From JANYHF01 sp031393505 (GTDB lineage: Bacteria > Pseudomonadota > Alphaproteobacteria > Rhizobiales > Hyphomicrobiaceae), in assembly GCA_031393505.1 (NCBI GenBank), contig JANMVX010000081.1, positions 30,659-94,658 on the forward strand: a stretch of 64,000 nucleotides of DNA, given 5' to 3'. Shown here piece by piece: positions 61,126-64,000 of the stretch. Positions within the stretch are counted from its first letter, which is position 1. The number at the start of each line of letters is the position of its first letter. The notes beneath the pieces were generated by a model, which worked only from the letters and a program-made list of their open reading frames with translations, had not been told where the DNA came from and made no database searches. The position numbers were made by a program, and so were the translations under genes.

Positions 61126-62178
61126 CTACTTGAGGCCATCGGCGCTCAGCACCGTCATCGCCTTCACGGCCTCGCGCACCTTGGCGAGGTCGTCTTCGGG
61201 CAGCATCACCAGACCCTTGCCAGCGAGATAGCCGTCCTCACCCAACGCCTTGTCCGACACATATTCAGCGATGAACTTGTCCAGGCCGGGGATGACGCCG
61301 ACATGTGCCTTCTTGAAATAGATGTAGATGCGGCGGGCGCCAACATACTTACCTGACGAAATGGCGTCGTACGTTGGCGCACTCCCGTCGAGCGCGATGC
61401 CCTTCAGCTTGGCCTTGTTCTCTTCCAGGAACGAGAAGCCGAACACGCCGAAGGCGTTCTTGTTGGCCTCGATCTTCTGCACGATGACGTTGTCGTTCTC
61501 GCCGGCTTCCACATAGGCGCCGTCCTTGCGCACTGACTTCCAGACCGACTCGAAGGCCTTGGCGTCTTTCTCCTTCAGCGCCTTCATGCTGTCGATGGCG
61601 AGCGCGCCCTTTTCCAGGAACAGCTCGTGCAACGAGTCGCGCGTGCCCGATGTAGGTGGGGGGCCAAGCACTTCGATCTTGACGTCGGGGAGAGATTTAT
61701 CGATCTCGGACCACTTGGTATAAGGGTTGGCGACCAACTCGCCCTTGTCGTTCGGCACCTGGGCGGCCAGCGCCAGGAACACCTGCTTCAGACTCAGCTT
61801 GACCTCTGGGCCGTCCTTGGACTGGGCCAGCGTCAAGCCGTCAAAACCGATGTTCAGTTCCACGATGTCGGTGACGCCGTTCTTGGCGCAAGTCTCGAAC
61901 TCGGCCTTCTTGATGCGGCGCGAGGCGTTGGTGGCGTCCGGTTTACCCTCGCCGACGCCCTCACAGAAAATCTTCATGCCGCCGCCGGTGCCGGTGGACT
62001 CGACCACCGGGGTCTTGCCATTGGCCTTGCCGAACTGCTCGGCGACGGCGGTGGTGAACGGATAGACCGTCGAAGAGCCGACGATGCGGATCTGTTCGCG
62101 GCCCGCGAAAGCAGGGGTGGCCGCGCCGATGGCCGCCAGAATTGCGCCGACCGCGACCGCTTGATGTGCACTAATCAA
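61126..62178 (-). CDS. pstS: phosphate-binding protein PstS
   Basis: A 350-residue periplasmic protein. Its start appears to be TTG at 62178 with GGGAGA about 8 bases upstream; no in-frame ATG precedes the signal peptide (PAFAG, about residue 25). Phosphate-binding loops are seen: GSSTVYPFT, STGTGGGMKIFCEGVG, DATNASRRI and SGTRDSLHELF. It is longer than E. coli PstS in the C-terminal half, similar to PstS of rhizobia. Confidence 0.93.
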   Translation of the reverse strand: MISAHQAVAVGAILAAIGAATPAFAGREQIRIVGSSTVYPFTTAVAEQFGKANGKTPVVESTGTGGGMKIFCEGVGEGKPDATNASRRIKKAEFETCAKNGVTDIVELNIGFDGLTLAQSKDGPEVKLSLKQVFLALAAQVPNDKGELVANPYTKWSEIDKSLPDVKIEVLGPPPTSGTRDSLHELFLEKGALAIDSMKALKEKDAKAFESVWKSVRKDGAYVEAGENDNVIVQKIEANKNAFGVFGFSFLEENKAKLKGIALDGSAPTYDAISSGKYVGARRIYIYFKKAHVGVIPGLDKFIAEYVSDKALGEDGYLAGKGLVMLPEDDLAKVREAVKAMTVLSADGLK

Positions 62179-62245
62179 GGAAACGTCTCCCTCTTGGGTC
62201 CAACTGAATTGACGCTTCTTACTAGGGCACGGGCATAAAACAATT

Positions 62246-62264
62246 GTGACACTTTATCGTACTG
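62246..62264 (-). promoter_or_regulatory. possible PhoB-binding site upstream of pstS
   Basis: On the minus strand CAGTACG-ATAA-GTGTCAC resembles two PHO-box half sites 11 bases apart, but the first half matches CTGTCAT at only three of seven positions. It lies 68-86 bases before the pstS start codon. Confidence 0.35.
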
Positions 62265-62288
62265 ATATTGCTGTTGAAAACCCTCTGA

Positions 62289-63437
62289 TCAGTCGTCGTG
62301 GTCGTTCACTCTCGGAAGCGTTACGGTAAACGTCGATCCCTTGCCAAGCGCCGACGCGATGGCCAGTTCGCCGCGATGCCGCTGCACGATGTGCTTGACG
62401 ATGGCCAGCCCCAGGCCCGTCCCGCCCTTGGCCCGGCTGCTGGCGGCATCGATGCGATAGAACCGCTCGGTAAGCCGTGGCAGATGCTGCGCAGCGATGC
62501 CGGGGCCGTCATCAATGACGTGAACGTACAATCTCTCGGCTGCCGGCTTGACTTCAATCAGCACCGTGACGTTGCCGCCAGCCCGGCCATGGCGAATGGC
62601 GTTGTGAATCAGGTTCTGGAACACCTGAATCAGTTCGTCGCGTTCGCCGCGAACAATTGCGGGACGATTGAGCCCGGTCATCTTCAGCCGCACTTTGTCT
62701 TGCGCCGCTAACGGCTCAAGCGCTTGGTGCAAGTCCTGCAGAACGCCGTTCAGGTCCACCTCCGCGCTTGGCATCAAACGAGACTGCATTTCGATCCGGC
62801 TCAAACGCATCAAATCATCGACCAGCCGCTTCATGCGCTGCGCCTCGCCGTCCATGACGCCAAGAAATTTCCCGCGCGCCGCCGGATCGTTTTTCGCCGG
62901 CCCCTGCAACGTCTCGATGAAGCCGATGATGGAAGCGAGCGGCGTCCTGAGCTCGTGACTGGCGTTGGCGACGAAATCGGTGCGCATACGGTCGATGCGC
63001 GCGGAGTCGGAAAGATCGCGCAGCACGATCAGGATGTCGCCGCTGCGCGGCAGACGGGAGAGGTCTGCTGACAGCGTGCGTTCGATGGGGACGCGTTCTT
63101 GCAGCGAGATCGCGATCCGCGTGGCGCCATCCCGCAACTGGCCGATGGCGTCCAGGAGATCCGGATTGCGGCTGATGGCCGATAGGGCGACGCCGGGCGC
63201 CAATTGCGCAAAAAGCTCGGCCGCCTTGGCGTTGTGATCCAGCACGACCGTCTGGGCACTGAGCAGCAGCGCGGCGTCGGGCAGCGCGTCGAGCACCGCG
63301 CGCCACTCGACCAGATGAGAGGCGCGCGGCGGCATCGAGGCCGCCAGGAGCGGGCGCACAGGGCGCTCGCGTTCGCGCCGTATCAACCGCAGTGCCCGCT
63401 CGCGCCACCGCGCAATGTTGCCGCCGCCTGCCGCCAT
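62289..63437 (-). CDS. phoR: phosphate regulon sensor kinase PhoR
   Basis: A 382-residue kinase. A PAS-like segment (about 45-145) leads to the HisKA helix with His161 in ANASHELRTPLASIIGF, then HATPase_c with NLIHNAIRHG, DDGPGI and GTGLGLAIVKHI. No hydrophobic membrane segment is visible before the PAS, in contrast to E. coli PhoR and several rhizobial ones. Start at 63437. It is 5 bases behind the DUF971 gene and heads the pst operon. Confidence 0.92.
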   Translation of the reverse strand: MAAGGGNIARWRERALRLIRRERERPVRPLLAASMPPRASHLVEWRAVLDALPDAALLLSAQTVVLDHNAKAAELFAQLAPGVALSAISRNPDLLDAIGQLRDGATRIAISLQERVPIERTLSADLSRLPRSGDILIVLRDLSDSARIDRMRTDFVANASHELRTPLASIIGFIETLQGPAKNDPAARGKFLGVMDGEAQRMKRLVDDLMRLSRIEMQSRLMPSAEVDLNGVLQDLHQALEPLAAQDKVRLKMTGLNRPAIVRGERDELIQVFQNLIHNAIRHGRAGGNVTVLIEVKPAAERLYVHVIDDGPGIAAQHLPRLTERFYRIDAASSRAKGGTGLGLAIVKHIVQRHRGELAIASALGKGSTFTVTLPRVNDHDD

Positions 63438-63442
63438 TGCCC

Positions 63443-63811
63443 TCAGCCTCGGCTCAGGCCTTTGGCCGCGAGATCGTCGAGATAGGCCTGCCAATGCTGG
63501 GTTTCGCGGCTGCCCAGCTCATGGAGATAGGGCCAGCGGTAGAAGCCAGTATCGTGCCCGTCGTCGAACACGATCTGTACTGCGTAATTGCCCACGGCCC
63601 GCACATCGGCGATGGCGACATTGCGCTTGCCGCCGACGGTGACCCGCTGGTCGGGGGAGTGCCCCTGCACTTCCGCGCTCGGGCTGGAGATGCGCAGGAG
63701 CTCGGCGGGCAGCTCGAAACGCTCGCCGGTATCGAACGCGATGGCGAGCGCACGTTTTCCCGCAATGAGCTTGATCTCGGTCGGCCAGATGTCTTTTGGT
63801 GTCGCGACCAT
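63443..63811 (-). CDS. DUF971 protein
   Basis: A 122-residue DUF971 (gamma-butyrobetaine hydroxylase N-terminal-like) protein. WPTEIKL at the start, RFELPAELLRISSPSAEVQGH and GNYAVQIVFDDGHDTGFYRWPYLHELG are the family landmarks; Cys residues for the zinc/iron-sulfur variant are absent. It probably forms a transcript with phoR (5-base gap). Function uncertain. Confidence 0.87.
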   Translation of the reverse strand: MVATPKDIWPTEIKLIAGKRALAIAFDTGERFELPAELLRISSPSAEVQGHSPDQRVTVGGKRNVAIADVRAVGNYAVQIVFDDGHDTGFYRWPYLHELGSRETQHWQAYLDDLAAKGLSRG

Positions 63812-63840
63812 CACGTGTCTTTCAGTAGACCACTGTACTA

Positions 63841-64000
63841 CCCTCTCCCCCGCTTTCCGGGGGAGAGGAGACCGCGTCTCGCAGGCGCTTTTTCAGCGCC
63901 AAGAGCCACGCGGTCCGTGAGGGGCAGCGGCTAGCACCGTCCCTGTTGCACCAAGTGCGGAGCAAGCGGCTACCCCTCACCCGGCCCTTCGGGCCACCCT
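63841..64000. repeat. palindromic repeat element, copy C (truncated by window end)
   Basis: Left hairpin CTCTCCCCCGCTTTCCGGGG, centre with GCGGTCCGTGAGGGGCAGCG, and CGGAGCAAGCGGCTACCCCT, matching the inner arms of copies A and B. The right hairpin is cut by the end of the window. Confidence 0.7.

Overview
The window reads as chromosome of a GC-rich alphaproteobacterium, most likely a member of Hyphomicrobiales (Rhizobiales). The reasons are a PhyR-NepR-EcfG general stress response (GSR) locus, the cell-cycle regulator GcrA, HWE-family histidine kinases, small DUF883/CsbD/PRC-barrel stress proteins, PHB genes (phasin, phaB), and the gene order argD-argF-hslO. The genus cannot be fixed from the sequence alone.

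Region 1 (about 1-18.7 kb) is a GSR island. phyR is divergent from nepR-ecfG. Around them lie an L,D-transpeptidase lipoprotein, a CHRD protein, PRC-barrel, YflT-like, CsbD, ferritin-like DUF892, DUF883/YqjD-like and PNPOx-type stress proteins, 25- and 28-residue membrane peptides, three HWE histidine kinases and a single-domain response regulator. I found eleven exact copies of GGAAC-N17-GTT, the known EcfG promoter form, placed upstream of these genes by eye. One of the eleven stands in front of no protein gene but a short C-rich stretch ending in a perfect terminator. I call this a candidate EcfG-dependent small RNA next to phyR, comparable in context to Caulobacter GsrN. A dps fragment and a frameshifted membrane gene show some decay inside the island.

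Region 2 (19.0-28 kb) holds tRNA-Asn, a two-gene electron-transfer module (a membrane diheme b-type protein plus a nine-haem c-type cytochrome), a secreted ankyrin protein, glnK-amtB behind a clear sigma-54 promoter, a PfkB sugar kinase, a curlin-repeat protein and mmsA. Region 3 (28.0-39.3 kb) is one 11.3-kb gene for a 3759-residue surface protein. It has an LEPR-type N-terminal motif, a DUF4347 domain with a His/Cys pair, and long alternating cadherin-like and putative-Ig repeats.

Region 4 (39.4-55.7 kb) is mostly housekeeping: phasin/phaB, a Bax-inhibitor-1 protein, an ABC exporter with a divergent arylesterase, thpR, a low-molecular-weight phosphatase, phhB, an amidase, hslO, argF, argD, gcrA and hicAB. 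Several palindromic mobile-looking repeats lie between them. Region 5 (55.7-63.8 kb) is the complete phosphate regulon on the minus strand: DUF971-phoR-pstS-pstC-pstA-pstB-phoU-phoB.

The most interesting items are the density and uniform spacing of EcfG promoters with the candidate sRNA, the giant DUF4347 surface protein without RTX repeats or a visible exporter, and the b-type/nona-haem cytochrome pair.
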